DNA from: Candidatus Butyricimonas faecavium
GTDB taxonomy: Bacteria; Bacteroidota; Bacteroidia; Bacteroidales; Marinifilaceae
DNA length: 58,292 nucleotides
Direction of reading: 5' to 3'
Assembly (NCBI GenBank): GCA_944321125.1
Contig: CALUKD010000024.1
Coordinates: 1 to 58,292, forward strand
Part shown: positions 26,026 through 35,296 of the stretch, piece by piece
Numbering within the stretch: position 1 is the first letter of the stretch
Layout: the number at the start of each line of letters is the position of its first letter
The notes under the pieces: generated by a model
Told to the model about the DNA's origin: nothing
What the model saw: only the letters and a program-made list of their open reading frames with translations
Database searches by the model: none
Translations under genes and position numbers: made by a program

Positions 26026-26097
26026 CTCTAAGGATACCTTATCCGGTACGCTTTCCGAATCCATACCTTTTTGTAATGTGAATAGGGCATCGTTTCC

Positions 26098-27351
26098 TTA
26101 AATTTGTTCTCCGTTTAAGAATACTGCTTCAACTAAATCAGTCCCATAGGCATAGGGAAGATACTCTATTCCAGTAATCGGAGTCGTGATATAGAAATTC
26201 GCTTTTTTACCCACGGCGATACTACCCAACTCTTCTTCTACACCCATGGCGTATGCCGAGTTTATAGTGGTTGCGTTGATCACTTCTTCCGGCAACATTT
26301 TATAATTCACACATCCAAGAGACATCACGAATTTCATGTTTCCGGAAGGAGAGGAGCCAGGATTAAAATCCGAAGCCAAAGCAACAGGAAGTCCGGCGTT
26401 AATCATTTTGCGAACCGGAGAATAAGGCATATTCAAAAAGAAAGCCGCTCCCGGTAATACGGTCGGCATGGTCTCGCTGCCTTTCAGAGCGGCGATTTCT
26501 TCATCCCCGACATATTCAAGATGATCCACGGAAAGAGCATTATATTTTACCCCGACTTGAATACCACCCGAGTAATCCAGTTCGTTAGCGTGTATCTTCG
26601 CACGCAATCCGTATTTCATTCCGGCATTCAACATCCTATCCGTGTCTTCCACCGTGAAGAATCCTTTATCACAGAACACATCGATATAATCAGCCAAATC
26701 TTCGGCGGCAACTGCCGGAATCATTTCATTGATGATTAAATCCACGTATTCCGTCTGCCGTCCCTTGTATTCTACCGGAACAGCATGCGCCCCTAAAAAG
26801 GTGGACTTTATGGTTAAAGGAGTTTCTTGACTTAGTCTTTTAATTACACGTAACATTTTGAGTTCGCTCTCTGTATCTAACCCGTAACCACTCTTAATCT
26901 CCACGGCTCCAGTTCCGAGAGAGGCGATTTCTTGTAAACGAGCATAAGCGGAATCGTATAACTCTTCTTCTGATGCTTTCCGAATACGTTCGGCAGAATT
27001 CAAAATACCACCACCTCTTTTGGCAATTTCCTCATATGATAAACCTTTAATCTTGTCAATATATTCTATTTCCCGACTTCCGGCATATACCAAGTGTGTG
27101 TGTGAATCACAATAAGCGGGAAGAACCAAACGCCCTTTAGCATCTATTTCTTTCACCGTATCTGCACCCTCGTAAATTGCATCTTGATGCAGTTCACTCA
27201 TTTTACCGAAAGCTTCTATTTTTCCCTCATTAATCAGAAGATAGGCGTTGTCAATAATACCCAATTTTGCCATATCGGCACCCGCAACCCATTTACGTGG
27301 TTCTTCCTCAACTTGAACAAGTTGCTTTATGTTTATAATTAATGTTTTCAT
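26098..27351 (-). CDS. hutI: imidazolonepropionase
   Basis: This 417-residue metal-dependent amidohydrolase converts 4-imidazolone-5-propanoate to N-formimino-L-glutamate, the substrate of FtcD encoded downstream. Family motifs: the metal ligands of DSHTHLVYAGSRE (about 81-93), substrate-binding GYGLDTESELKML, the third ligand in KIHANELDYSGG (about 250-260), SVDHLEYV, and the last ligand Asp in LASDFNPGSSPSG. Length is normal (about 410). It follows rodA by 83 bases on the same strand, so transcription from the cell-shape operon may continue into it. The same frame stays open for 33 codons after the TAA (see findings). Confidence 0.95.
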   Translation of the reverse strand: MKTLIINIKQLVQVEEEPRKWVAGADMAKLGIIDNAYLLINEGKIEAFGKMSELHQDAIYEGADTVKEIDAKGRLVLPAYCDSHTHLVYAGSREIEYIDKIKGLSYEEIAKRGGGILNSAERIRKASEEELYDSAYARLQEIASLGTGAVEIKSGYGLDTESELKMLRVIKRLSQETPLTIKSTFLGAHAVPVEYKGRQTEYVDLIINEMIPAVAAEDLADYIDVFCDKGFFTVEDTDRMLNAGMKYGLRAKIHANELDYSGGIQVGVKYNALSVDHLEYVGDEEIAALKGSETMPTVLPGAAFFLNMPYSPVRKMINAGLPVALASDFNPGSSPSGNMKFVMSLGCVNYKMLPEEVINATTINSAYAMGVEEELGSIAVGKKANFYITTPITGIEYLPYAYGTDLVEAVFLNGEQI

Positions 27352-27434
27352 CCTTGTCGTGTTTAATTCATTTGGGAACGAATGTATTAAAATCCTTGAA
27401 AATCCACAAGGAAAGCGTTCAGAAAGTTTATTTA

Positions 27435-28859
27435 TTATCTAAAGACCTGTAGACGATTGGCATCCAATCTCAAAAATATAAATATAAGAATGGTAAAAGA
27501 CCATAGTGATGATCCCCCATAACTAAAGAAAGGGAGAGGAATACCAATAACGGGAGCCATCCCAATTGTCATTCCAATATTGACTGCTACATGGAAGAAT
27601 AGGATAGAGGCTACTCCGTAACCATATATTCGGGAAAAACTGGAGCGTTGACGTTCTGCTAACTTGATGATTCGTAAAATAAACACTGCCAACAAAGCTA
27701 TGACAAGCGTGCTCCCGACAAATCCCCACTCTTCGCCAACAGTGCAGAAGATAAAGTCTGTACTTTGCTCCGGAACAAAATTTAATTTCGTCTGCGTTCC
27801 TTGTAGAAATCCCTTGCCTAGTAATCCTCCGGAGCCTATTGCAATTTTGGATTGCGTGACATTATACCCGGTCCCTTTGGGATCAACCTTTATCCCTAGT
27901 AACTCATTGATACGATCCTGTTGGTGGGGTTGCAGATGGTCAAAAGCATAATTTACGGAAGGAGCAGCCCCTACGCACAACCACGAAATAAACAATAGGG
28001 GTATCATGTTTTTCATCTTCCGTTTATATATGGGAAATATAGCGGTTATACTTGTAATCACGTAAACGATTAAAAGCATATAATAATCAGAAATCGATAG
28101 ATTAAAAACCCATTTAATCAAAGTGAAAAGTCCAAAGCCACACCCGATGAACAAAATGATTTGAAATAATTCCTGAATATCATGTCGGTAATAGTAAAAG
28201 GCAATCAAAGTGCCTCCGATGATAACGAGCAATACAGTGAAAGGAGAATACAACAATGCCATGATAAATATAGCCGCCGCCACGAAACAAAGCAATAGGA
28301 TAGAGCCATGCAACCCTTCCCGGAAAAGTACGAGGATAAAACTGCTATACACGAGAGCGGATCCTGTGTCATTCTGCAAAATAATCAATCCCGCAGGAAG
28401 AGCTAAAATCAACCCGATTGTCAGAAGGCTGGAAAATCGCATCACCTTAAAATTATGACGACTCATAACATAAGCTATAGCCAAGTTAGTTGCAAACTTA
28501 GCAAACTCAGCCGGTTGAATGCGGAAATCCCCAACCTCAAACCATGAACGTGCCCCCTTTGTTTCCGTACCAAAAAACAGGACGGCAATCAACAAGAATA
28601 TCATGATGCCATAAATGACCATCGAAAAGGTGGTAAAGAATTTACTATCCGTGAGTAGAACGAGAAAAGCAAGCACAAAAGCCGCCCCGATCCAAATCAA
28701 CTGTTTTCCGTATTTTTGAGAAATATCGAAAATACTACTGTGATTTTCATCATATACTGCCGCATAAATATTTAACCACCCGATTAATACAAGCAACAGG
28801 TATAATAGAATGGATACCCAATCTATATTAGCAAGGAGGTTATTAGATCTGCTATTCAT
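27435..28859 (-). CDS. rodA: SEDS peptidoglycan polymerase RodA
   Basis: This 474-residue polytopic membrane glycosyltransferase polymerises lipid II during lateral wall growth with PBP2. Hydrophobic segments occur throughout (about 10-12). Conserved parts include TKGARSWFEVGDFRIQPAEFAK (about 100-121, the SEDS signature), LILQNDTGSALVYS with the catalytic-region Asp, and the C-terminal IGIPLPFFSYGGSS. It is longer than E. coli RodA (370) because of extra membrane segments in the middle, as is usual in Bacteroidota. The start overlaps the end of mrdA by eight bases, implying translational coupling with its partner. Confidence 0.94.
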   Translation of the reverse strand: MNSRSNNLLANIDWVSILLYLLLVLIGWLNIYAAVYDENHSSIFDISQKYGKQLIWIGAAFVLAFLVLLTDSKFFTTFSMVIYGIMIFLLIAVLFFGTETKGARSWFEVGDFRIQPAEFAKFATNLAIAYVMSRHNFKVMRFSSLLTIGLILALPAGLIILQNDTGSALVYSSFILVLFREGLHGSILLLCFVAAAIFIMALLYSPFTVLLVIIGGTLIAFYYYRHDIQELFQIILFIGCGFGLFTLIKWVFNLSISDYYMLLIVYVITSITAIFPIYKRKMKNMIPLLFISWLCVGAAPSVNYAFDHLQPHQQDRINELLGIKVDPKGTGYNVTQSKIAIGSGGLLGKGFLQGTQTKLNFVPEQSTDFIFCTVGEEWGFVGSTLVIALLAVFILRIIKLAERQRSSFSRIYGYGVASILFFHVAVNIGMTIGMAPVIGIPLPFFSYGGSSLWSFTILIFIFLRLDANRLQVFR

Positions 28860-30693
28860 TACTCGTTTCTTTTACTTTACTGTTTGTATCATGGATCAGA
28901 CTACTTTGGAACATCTCTTTTTCAAGAGGCTTCTTTTTGTCTGATATTTCTCCTTTCAAATATTTCTCTATTAACAAGCCGGCAATCGGGGCTGCATAAC
29001 GTGATCCCCAAACTCCATTCTCAACATATACGATTAATGCAATTTTAGGATTTTCTACCGGAGCAAAAGCAATAAACACAGAGTGATCGTCTCCATGTGG
29101 ATTTTGCACGGTTCCTGTTTTTCCGGCTATAGCAATTGAGTCAACCTGAGCCCGGCGTCCTGTTCCTCCCTCGATAACCATTTGCATTCCTTCTACTATA
29201 GGACCAAAATGTTTCCGGTCAATCGGGACAACATGCTTTTTTATCTGGCTAGAAGTTGAATCATTTATTGATCTGACAATATGGGGTGTAATATAATATC
29301 CCCGGTTAGCCAAAATTGTGGCTAAATTTGCCATTTGAATCGGTGTGATCATCAATTCGCCTTGGCCGATGGAAAGGGAAATCATATAAGAAGGATACCA
29401 TTTTTGTGTTTTAAATATGTTATCGTAATATTCTTGGGTTGGAATAGAACCGGATACTTCATTGGAGAAATCCGGGCATATTTTATTGCCAAATCCGAAG
29501 GACATCACGTATTTCCGCCATTCCCCATAAGCATTACGCACTGTTTTATATTCAGGTAATTCCAAAATTCTTTTGAAAACATTAGCGTAATAAGGATTAC
29601 AGGAGTTTTCAATAGACTGGAGTAAATTCACGGGAGAACTATGATGGTGACACTTCATGAATTTTCCTCCAACAATATAAGCGCCTCCATGACAAGTACA
29701 CTGTGTTTGCAAGGAAATTGCTTTTGTTTCTAAGCCAATTAAAGCCTGAACAGTTTTAAAGATAGAACCCGGAGGATACTGTGCCATCGTCGTTCTGTCG
29801 AATAGAGGTTTTAGCGGATCATTTAGCAACTTGGAATAATTTTTACCCCGGTCTAAACCGACCATTAGTTGTGGATCATAACCGGGACTGGACATCTTGA
29901 CTAAGATTTCTCCCGTGGAAGGTTCAATAGCTACGATCCCGCCTTTTTTATTCTGCATGAGTTTGTAAGCGTATTCTTGTAAATCAATATCCAATGTAGT
30001 GTATAGATTTTCACCGACAATGGCGTCTTCATCATATTCTCCGTCAGCAAAAGAACCCTTCACCCGATTTTTATTATCAACAAGAACGATACGTTTTCCC
30101 TTGGTACCGCGAAGATGTTTTTCGTATGTTTTTTCCAGACCACTAATTCCAATATAATCCCCTTGAGTATAATAGGGATCTTTCATCTGTTCTGAATTGA
30201 CCTCACCGATATAACCAAAAACATCTGCAGAATGATTTACATTATATTTTCGTAATGTTCTGGTTTGTATATAAAAACCTGAATAACGATAAAGTTTTTC
30301 TTGAAGAATAGCATATTTGTTCCCAGGGATTTGAGAAACTAGAACAGAAGGTTTGAACTTTGCATAATCTCGACAGGTTTGAATCCTTTTTTCTAAAGAT
30401 TCTTTAGTTATATCCAAAATCGAAATCAATTCTAAAGTATCGAATGTTTTTACCTGATTGGGGATAATCATTAAATCGTATGCAGCTTGATTATCAACTA
30501 AAAGTTTGTTATTCCGATCATATATTAATCCTCTTGCCGGATATTCGGTTTCCGTTCGCTGTGAATTATTCTCAGCCATAATTTTATATTTGTCGGACAC
30601 CACCTGGTAGGTAAATAAACGCAGGAGGTACAGAACACATACTGTGATAATAATTCCTGATATAATCCCTTGTCTATATCCGAATTTATTCAT
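28852..30693 (-). CDS. mrdA: penicillin-binding protein 2 (peptidoglycan D,D-transpeptidase)
   Basis: This 613-residue class B PBP crosslinks peptidoglycan in the elongasome with RodA. An N-terminal anchor helix spans about 9-30. The pedestal/dimer domain begins with TEYPARGLIYDRNNKLL. The transpeptidase domain carries the SxxK motif in PPGSIFKT, SxN in IENSCNPY, and KTG in IAGKTGTVQNPHGDDHS. Length is typical. It sits between mreD (41-base gap) and rodA (8-base overlap), the standard rod-shape gene order. Confidence 0.95.
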   Translation of the reverse strand: MNKFGYRQGIISGIIITVCVLYLLRLFTYQVVSDKYKIMAENNSQRTETEYPARGLIYDRNNKLLVDNQAAYDLMIIPNQVKTFDTLELISILDITKESLEKRIQTCRDYAKFKPSVLVSQIPGNKYAILQEKLYRYSGFYIQTRTLRKYNVNHSADVFGYIGEVNSEQMKDPYYTQGDYIGISGLEKTYEKHLRGTKGKRIVLVDNKNRVKGSFADGEYDEDAIVGENLYTTLDIDLQEYAYKLMQNKKGGIVAIEPSTGEILVKMSSPGYDPQLMVGLDRGKNYSKLLNDPLKPLFDRTTMAQYPPGSIFKTVQALIGLETKAISLQTQCTCHGGAYIVGGKFMKCHHHSSPVNLLQSIENSCNPYYANVFKRILELPEYKTVRNAYGEWRKYVMSFGFGNKICPDFSNEVSGSIPTQEYYDNIFKTQKWYPSYMISLSIGQGELMITPIQMANLATILANRGYYITPHIVRSINDSTSSQIKKHVVPIDRKHFGPIVEGMQMVIEGGTGRRAQVDSIAIAGKTGTVQNPHGDDHSVFIAFAPVENPKIALIVYVENGVWGSRYAAPIAGLLIEKYLKGEISDKKKPLEKEMFQSSLIHDTNSKVKETSNE

Positions 30694-30733
30694 TTCAAGA
30701 ATTCTTTAATAAATTAAAACCACGCTTTTATTA

Positions 30734-31234
30734 CTATACTTTCTTAATTCCAATAAAATAGTAGAGTAACATAAATAACATTGAGATAAAAGTACTTAAA
30801 ATAATCCGGATAATCGAAATTAGAATATCATTAAAGGTAAAGGCTTCTGTTAAAATCAGTACCACATTGAATAACAGTGTGGAAACAAACGTGTATTTCA
30901 GAAACCACCTGACATCCGTCAGACCTTGTCCTCCATGTGTGTCGTCTATTTCTTCTCGGGTAGAGGTCAGTTGCAATAAACGAGGACGAATATAAACGAT
31001 GAATGTGGATGCTGCAGCATGAATACCAACCGTGTTATCAGCCAAATCCATAACTAAACCTAAAAAGAATCCAGATAACAGCAATGGTATACCTTTCATC
31101 TTATAAGGTAAAATATAGAGAGCTAGAATATAAATATTCAAATAGAAATAGGAGCCAAGGTGGATATTATCCACGATTACAATCTGTAATAAAGAAAGTA
31201 TCAACAAATGAATGAAATAACTTATATTATTCAT
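30734..31234 (-). CDS. mreD: rod shape-determining protein MreD
   Basis: This 166-residue inner-membrane protein has about five hydrophobic segments (for example LLILSLLQIVIVDNI and LLLSGFFLGLVMDLADN). The GFFLGLVMDL segment is the conserved part of MreD. It links MreC to the elongation complex. The start overlaps the mreC end by eight bases. Identification rests on topology, length and position between mreC and mrdA; sequence conservation in MreD is low. Confidence 0.88.
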   Translation of the reverse strand: MNNISYFIHLLILSLLQIVIVDNIHLGSYFYLNIYILALYILPYKMKGIPLLLSGFFLGLVMDLADNTVGIHAAASTFIVYIRPRLLQLTSTREEIDDTHGGQGLTDVRWFLKYTFVSTLLFNVVLILTEAFTFNDILISIIRIILSTFISMLFMLLYYFIGIKKV

Positions 31235-32054
31235 AATAGTTTATGGCTTCTAAACTTGTTTGCTCGTTTTTATTGTTATTCAATATAACATAAACATGGT
31301 TTATGCGTTTGAAATCAACAGCTAGTTTGACTTTTATTTTCAAAAAGTTTGCGGTTTCCTTGTCAACAGATTCTACATACCCCACGACAATTCCTTCCGG
31401 GAAAATTTTTGAAAGACCGGATGTGACAATCGTGTCTCCGGCATTTACTTCCACGTGATAGGGAATATCATTTAGATAGGAGTAGGAATAATCATTACCG
31501 TCCCATTGCAAGGAACCGTAATAATTATTCTTTTTTATTTTGGCAGAAATTCGGGCATCCACGTTAATCAAGGGAATGACTACGGCAAAATGGTCACTTA
31601 AATCCTGAATGAGCCCCACGATCCCTTCCGGTGTACAAACAGCCATTTCTTTCTGAAGACCGCTTTTTCGTCCTCGATTTAAAGTGATGTAATTTTTCGT
31701 CCGGTTATATGTTGCGTTGACCTGTTTTGCTCCGATATACTCGTAAACAGGTATACTATCTTGTATGATCGTACCATGGATGATCGTATCTCGTGAAAGC
31801 TCATACTTTTCCAGACGATTTTTAAGCAAAATATTTTCCTTAGCTAGAGATTCATTCATCTCTTTTAAACGAAAATAATCTTTTATGCTCGTGATCGTTG
31901 ACGAGATATTCCCGAATAAAGTAGCAGCACTTTCAGAGAAAATTGCTCTCTGATATTCGTTATGACGAATAATCAGAGAGAAACTTACGATTTCCAGTAA
32001 TATAAAAATAATAGTAAAATGATATTTTAATATCAGTTTTATAATTTCTTTCAC
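31227..32054 (-). CDS. mreC: rod shape-determining protein MreC
   Basis: This 275-residue bitopic protein has one transmembrane helix at about 13-30 (FTIIFILLEIVSFSLII). A coiled coil follows at about 60-85 (RLKEMNESLAKENILLKNRLEKYE). The periplasmic double beta-barrel domain starts near 108 (AKQVNATYNRTKNYITLNRG) and includes GLSKIFPEGIVVGYV. MreC scaffolds PBP2/RodA and connects them to MreB. It starts four bases after the mreB stop. Confidence 0.94.
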   Translation of the reverse strand: MKEIIKLILKYHFTIIFILLEIVSFSLIIRHNEYQRAIFSESAATLFGNISSTITSIKDYFRLKEMNESLAKENILLKNRLEKYELSRDTIIHGTIIQDSIPVYEYIGAKQVNATYNRTKNYITLNRGRKSGLQKEMAVCTPEGIVGLIQDLSDHFAVVIPLINVDARISAKIKKNNYYGSLQWDGNDYSYSYLNDIPYHVEVNAGDTIVTSGLSKIFPEGIVVGYVESVDKETANFLKIKVKLAVDFKRINHVYVILNNNKNEQTSLEAINYYE

Positions 32055-32058
32055 ATCA

Positions 32059-33081
32059 CTATCTTATAAGGAATGAGAACCTATCTACGTTCTTTAATGC
32101 AATTCCCGTGCCTCTGGCCACGGCTCGCAATGGATCTTCAGCAATATGGAATGGGATATTCAGCTTGTCGGTCAGACGTTTATCCAACCCGCGTAATAAT
32201 GCACCACCACCAGCCAAGTATATTCCCTTGTTCACAATATCCGCATACAACTCAGGAGGAGTCTGCTCCAAAGCAGCCAAAATTGCAATTTCAATTTTAG
32301 AAATGGATTTCTCAATACAATGGGCAATTTCTTGATAAGAAACAGGAACTTCAACCGGAAGAGAGGTCATCTGATTCGGCCCCTGTACCACGAAGTCGGC
32401 AGGAGGTTCATCCAATTCGGACAAAGCAGATCCCACGTGAATTTTAATTTCTTCAGCCGTACGCTCCCCAATCTTGATATTGTGTTGATGTCTCATGTAT
32501 TCTTGAATATCATCCGTCAGATCATCTCCAGCGATACGGATGGATTTATTCGTAACAATACCTCCCAAAGAAATCACGGCAATTTCCGTGGTACCACCAC
32601 CTATATCCACGATCATGTTACCTTCCGGAGCTTCCACGTCTAAGCCTATACCTAGAGCGGCAGCCATCGGTTCATATATCATATAGACATCACGTCCTCC
32701 GGCATGTTCGGCAGAGTCGCGTACGGCACGTAATTCAACCTCTGTACTTCCGGAAGGTATACAAACCACAATGCGCAAAGAAGGAGAGAAAAACTTGCTT
32801 TTTCCGTTTGCCATTTTGATCATACCTCGGATCATCTGCTCGGCAGCATTAAAGTCTGCGATCACACCATCTCTCAACGGGCGAATCGTCTTTATATACT
32901 CGTGTGTTTTACCCTGCATCTGGCGAGCTCTCTCACCAATAGCAATTACTTTTTCTGTTTTTTTATCAACGGCAACGATGGATGGCTCGTTTACAACCAT
33001 CTTGTCATTCATGATAATGATCGTATTTGCCGTTCCCAGATCGATCGCTATATCTTGTGTTAAAAAAGAAAACAAACCCAT
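32059..33081 (-). CDS. mreB: actin-like cell-shape protein MreB
   Basis: This 340-residue actin homologue forms membrane-associated filaments that guide lateral wall synthesis. The nucleotide-binding motifs are DLGTANT near the N-terminus, DIGGGTTEIAVISLGG (about 160-175) and a late LAGGGALLRGLD. The N-terminal MGLFSFLTQ is a short hydrophobic membrane-contact segment. A TTG two codons upstream would also be in frame, but the ATG at 33081 fits homologues. The gene begins six bases after the purH stop, so purH and the mre genes are one transcript. Confidence 0.96.
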   Translation of the reverse strand: MGLFSFLTQDIAIDLGTANTIIIMNDKMVVNEPSIVAVDKKTEKVIAIGERARQMQGKTHEYIKTIRPLRDGVIADFNAAEQMIRGMIKMANGKSKFFSPSLRIVVCIPSGSTEVELRAVRDSAEHAGGRDVYMIYEPMAAALGIGLDVEAPEGNMIVDIGGGTTEIAVISLGGIVTNKSIRIAGDDLTDDIQEYMRHQHNIKIGERTAEEIKIHVGSALSELDEPPADFVVQGPNQMTSLPVEVPVSYQEIAHCIEKSISKIEIAILAALEQTPPELYADIVNKGIYLAGGGALLRGLDKRLTDKLNIPFHIAEDPLRAVARGTGIALKNVDRFSFLIR

Positions 33082-33087
33082 AATCAA

Positions 33088-34626
33088 TTAATGTTTGAAG
33101 TGTCTCATTCCTGTAAAAATCATCGCAATATTATACTTGTTGGCCGCATCAATCGAATCCTGATCATGGATAGATCCACCCGGTTGAATGATTGCGGTGA
33201 TACCTGCTTTATGAGCAGCTTCAACACAATCAGCGAAGGGGAAGAAGGCATCCGATGCCATCACACTTCCTGCAATCCGATCTCCGCCTTGACGAATGGC
33301 ATTTTCCAATGCCCAGATTCGACTTACTTGTCCGGGACCGACCCCAGTGGTACATTTATCTTTTGCAATGGCAATGGCATTGGATTTTGTATGCTTTACA
33401 ACTTTCCAAGCAAACAACAGGTCTTCCAGTTCTTTTTCTGAAGGACGACGGTTGGTAACGTATTTCAACTCACCATCAAGCAACTGTTGGTCCATATCTT
33501 GAATCAACAAACCACCCAATACGGTTTTCGCCTTAGGAAAAGTATAATCCCTTTTACTAATATTGGATACCTGTAATAATCTCAGATTCTTCTTTTTGGT
33601 AAGAATTGCTAAAGCTTCTTCCGAGAAAGAAGGAGCCACGATTACCTCCAAGAAAATAGGGGACATAACTTCTGCTGTAGCCTTGTCTACTTCTCGGTTC
33701 ACAGCAATAATTCCACCGAAAATAGAAACAGGATCCGCTTCGTAAGCTTTTTTGAAAGCCTCCACAAGGGTAGTAGCACTACCAACTCCACAGGGATTTG
33801 CGTGTTTTGCAGCTACAACTGTTGGTTCTTCGAACTCTTTCAAGGTTTCTAAAGCCCCGTCAGTATCACCTATATTGTTATAAGACAGTTCTTTTCCATG
33901 TAACTGAATCGCCCCGGTCAGCGTGCCTTCCGTCTCTTGAATCTGGGTATAGAAAGTCGCTGACTGGTGAGGATTTTCTCCATAACGAAGATCTTGTTTC
34001 TTTTCAAACGTTAAAGTCAAGGTCTTCGGAGATTGAATCTTTAATCGTTTAGAAAAGTAGTTGGCTATTAGAGTATCGTAGTGCGAAGTATGAATAAATA
34101 CTTTAGCTGCTAATAGCTCTTTTGTTTCAAGTGAAGTATCTCCATGAGCTTGAATTTCCTCGATCACTTTCGTGTAATCGTCCGGATCTGTAATCACGGT
34201 CACAAAAGGATAGTTCTTGGCAGCAGCCCGGATCATCGTCGGTCCACCGATATCAATATTTTCGATAATTTCTTCGTGTGAAACTCCTGCTTTAAGAATG
34301 GTTTCTTTGAAAGGATATAGATTACAAACGACCATATCAATAGGTTCTATCCCGAGTTCGGTCATCTGTTGTTTATGTTTCTCGTTGTCTCTTATCGCCA
34401 AGATTCCTCCCTCAACATTCGGGTGAAGAGTTTTCACTCTACCATCAAAACACTCGGGGAATTGAGTTAAATCTGAAATATCTTTCACCTGAAGTCCTTC
34501 TTCTTTCAATTTTTTAGAGGTTCCCCCGGTAGAAATAATCTCCCAACCCATAGAATTTAGCGATTTAACAAAATCAACAATCCCACTTTTGTCAAATACA
34601 CTGATTAATGCTCTTTTCGTTCTCAT
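33088..34626 (-). CDS. purH: bifunctional AICAR formyltransferase / IMP cyclohydrolase
   Basis: This 512-residue enzyme catalyses the last two steps of purine synthesis. The N-terminal MGS-fold cyclohydrolase (about 1-195) opens [16 protein letters not shown] and has STGGTSKKL and GRVKTLHP. The C-terminal transformylase contains [13 protein letters not shown] (about 215-227), KHANPCGV (catalytic Lys-His), and ends [30 protein letters not shown]. Length is typical. Possible -7 boxes on the minus strand lie at 34674-34681 (TACCTTTG) and 34652-34659 (TACGTTTG). It is the first gene of the purH-mre-mrdA-rodA operon. Confidence 0.96.
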   Translation of the reverse strand: MRTKRALISVFDKSGIVDFVKSLNSMGWEIISTGGTSKKLKEEGLQVKDISDLTQFPECFDGRVKTLHPNVEGGILAIRDNEKHKQQMTELGIEPIDMVVCNLYPFKETILKAGVSHEEIIENIDIGGPTMIRAAAKNYPFVTVITDPDDYTKVIEEIQAHGDTSLETKELLAAKVFIHTSHYDTLIANYFSKRLKIQSPKTLTLTFEKKQDLRYGENPHQSATFYTQIQETEGTLTGAIQLHGKELSYNNIGDTDGALETLKEFEEPTVVAAKHANPCGVGSATTLVEAFKKAYEADPVSIFGGIIAVNREVDKATAEVMSPIFLEVIVAPSFSEEALAILTKKKNLRLLQVSNISKRDYTFPKAKTVLGGLLIQDMDQQLLDGELKYVTNRRPSEKELEDLLFAWKVVKHTKSNAIAIAKDKCTTGVGPGQVSRIWALENAIRQGGDRIAGSVMASDAFFPFADCVEAAHKAGITAIIQPGGSIHDQDSIDAANKYNIAMIFTGMRHFKH

Positions 34627-34651
34627 CCGGATATTTAAATTTTTATTGTTC

Positions 34652-34681
34652 CAAACGTAATATTACTTGCAGACAAAGGTA
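34652..34681 (-). promoter_or_regulatory. candidate -7 elements for the purH-mreB operon
   Basis: Two minus-strand matches to TAnnTTTG, TACCTTTG (34674-34681) and TACGTTTG (34652-34659), lie 26-48 bases upstream of the purH start. No -33 TTTG at the usual 19-base distance was seen for either. Confidence 0.3.
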
Positions 34682-34825
34682 AAAAAAAGAATATTATTTT
34701 TTTATATAAAAAAGCGTTTCGTGTAATATTTTTCTTGCGATTGTTCCTACGTGTTCAAAAAAGCTGTATATTTGATAAATAATTGGATGAAATTAGAAGT
34801 TTAGAAATTATTATTGGTTGATAAT

Positions 34826-35296
34826 ATGAGTGATAAAGGTGTTGATTTAATTGTTTACTTGCTACTAACATTAGGAGCAAGTGCAATCGGATGGTTTAAG
34901 GCTGCCAAGGAGAAAAAAGCAAAGAATGCACGTCCCGATTTTAACCTTCCGGAAGAAGAACGTGATAATTTGGATGATGAGATTATAGTGATTTCGCAAG
35001 AACCGGAAGCTACACCTCCGGAACCTGTTTTTACTTCCGCATCAACTAATGATGAACTTGTGGAAAGGGGAAAGAGAGAAATAAACGTGAATAATTTTGG
35101 CAAAACAGATGAAGAACGTTATGCCATGCTTGAAAAACTGCAACAAGCAAGAAGAGGACGGAGTAAGAAAGAAGCCATTCTCTTTAAGGAAGAAGAAGAG
35201 TCTAACGAGCAACCAAGTAACACAACTACCGAATACTTTGATTTTGATATCCGACAGGCAGTAATTTCCAACGAAATATTAAATCGAAAATATTAA
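34826..35296 (+). CDS. conserved Bacteroidota protein with one N-terminal membrane helix
   Basis: This 156-residue protein has a single hydrophobic segment at about 6-23 (VDLIVYLLLTLGASAIGWF), followed by a highly charged, probably disordered region (AKEKKAKNARPDFNLPEEERDNLDDE). It ends in DFDIRQAVISNEILNRKY. An RQAVI.SEILNRKY-like C-terminus is, to my memory, common to short Bacteroidales proteins of this kind. Function is unknown to me. I use the ATG at 34826; a TTG four codons earlier is less likely. TATATTTG at 34767-34774 is a full -7 match. Its stop codon abuts the convergent anti-sigma gene without a gap. Confidence 0.7.
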   Translation: MSDKGVDLIVYLLLTLGASAIGWFKAAKEKKAKNARPDFNLPEEERDNLDDEIIVISQEPEATPPEPVFTSASTNDELVERGKREINVNNFGKTDEERYAMLEKLQQARRGRSKKEAILFKEEEESNEQPSNTTTEYFDFDIRQAVISNEILNRKY

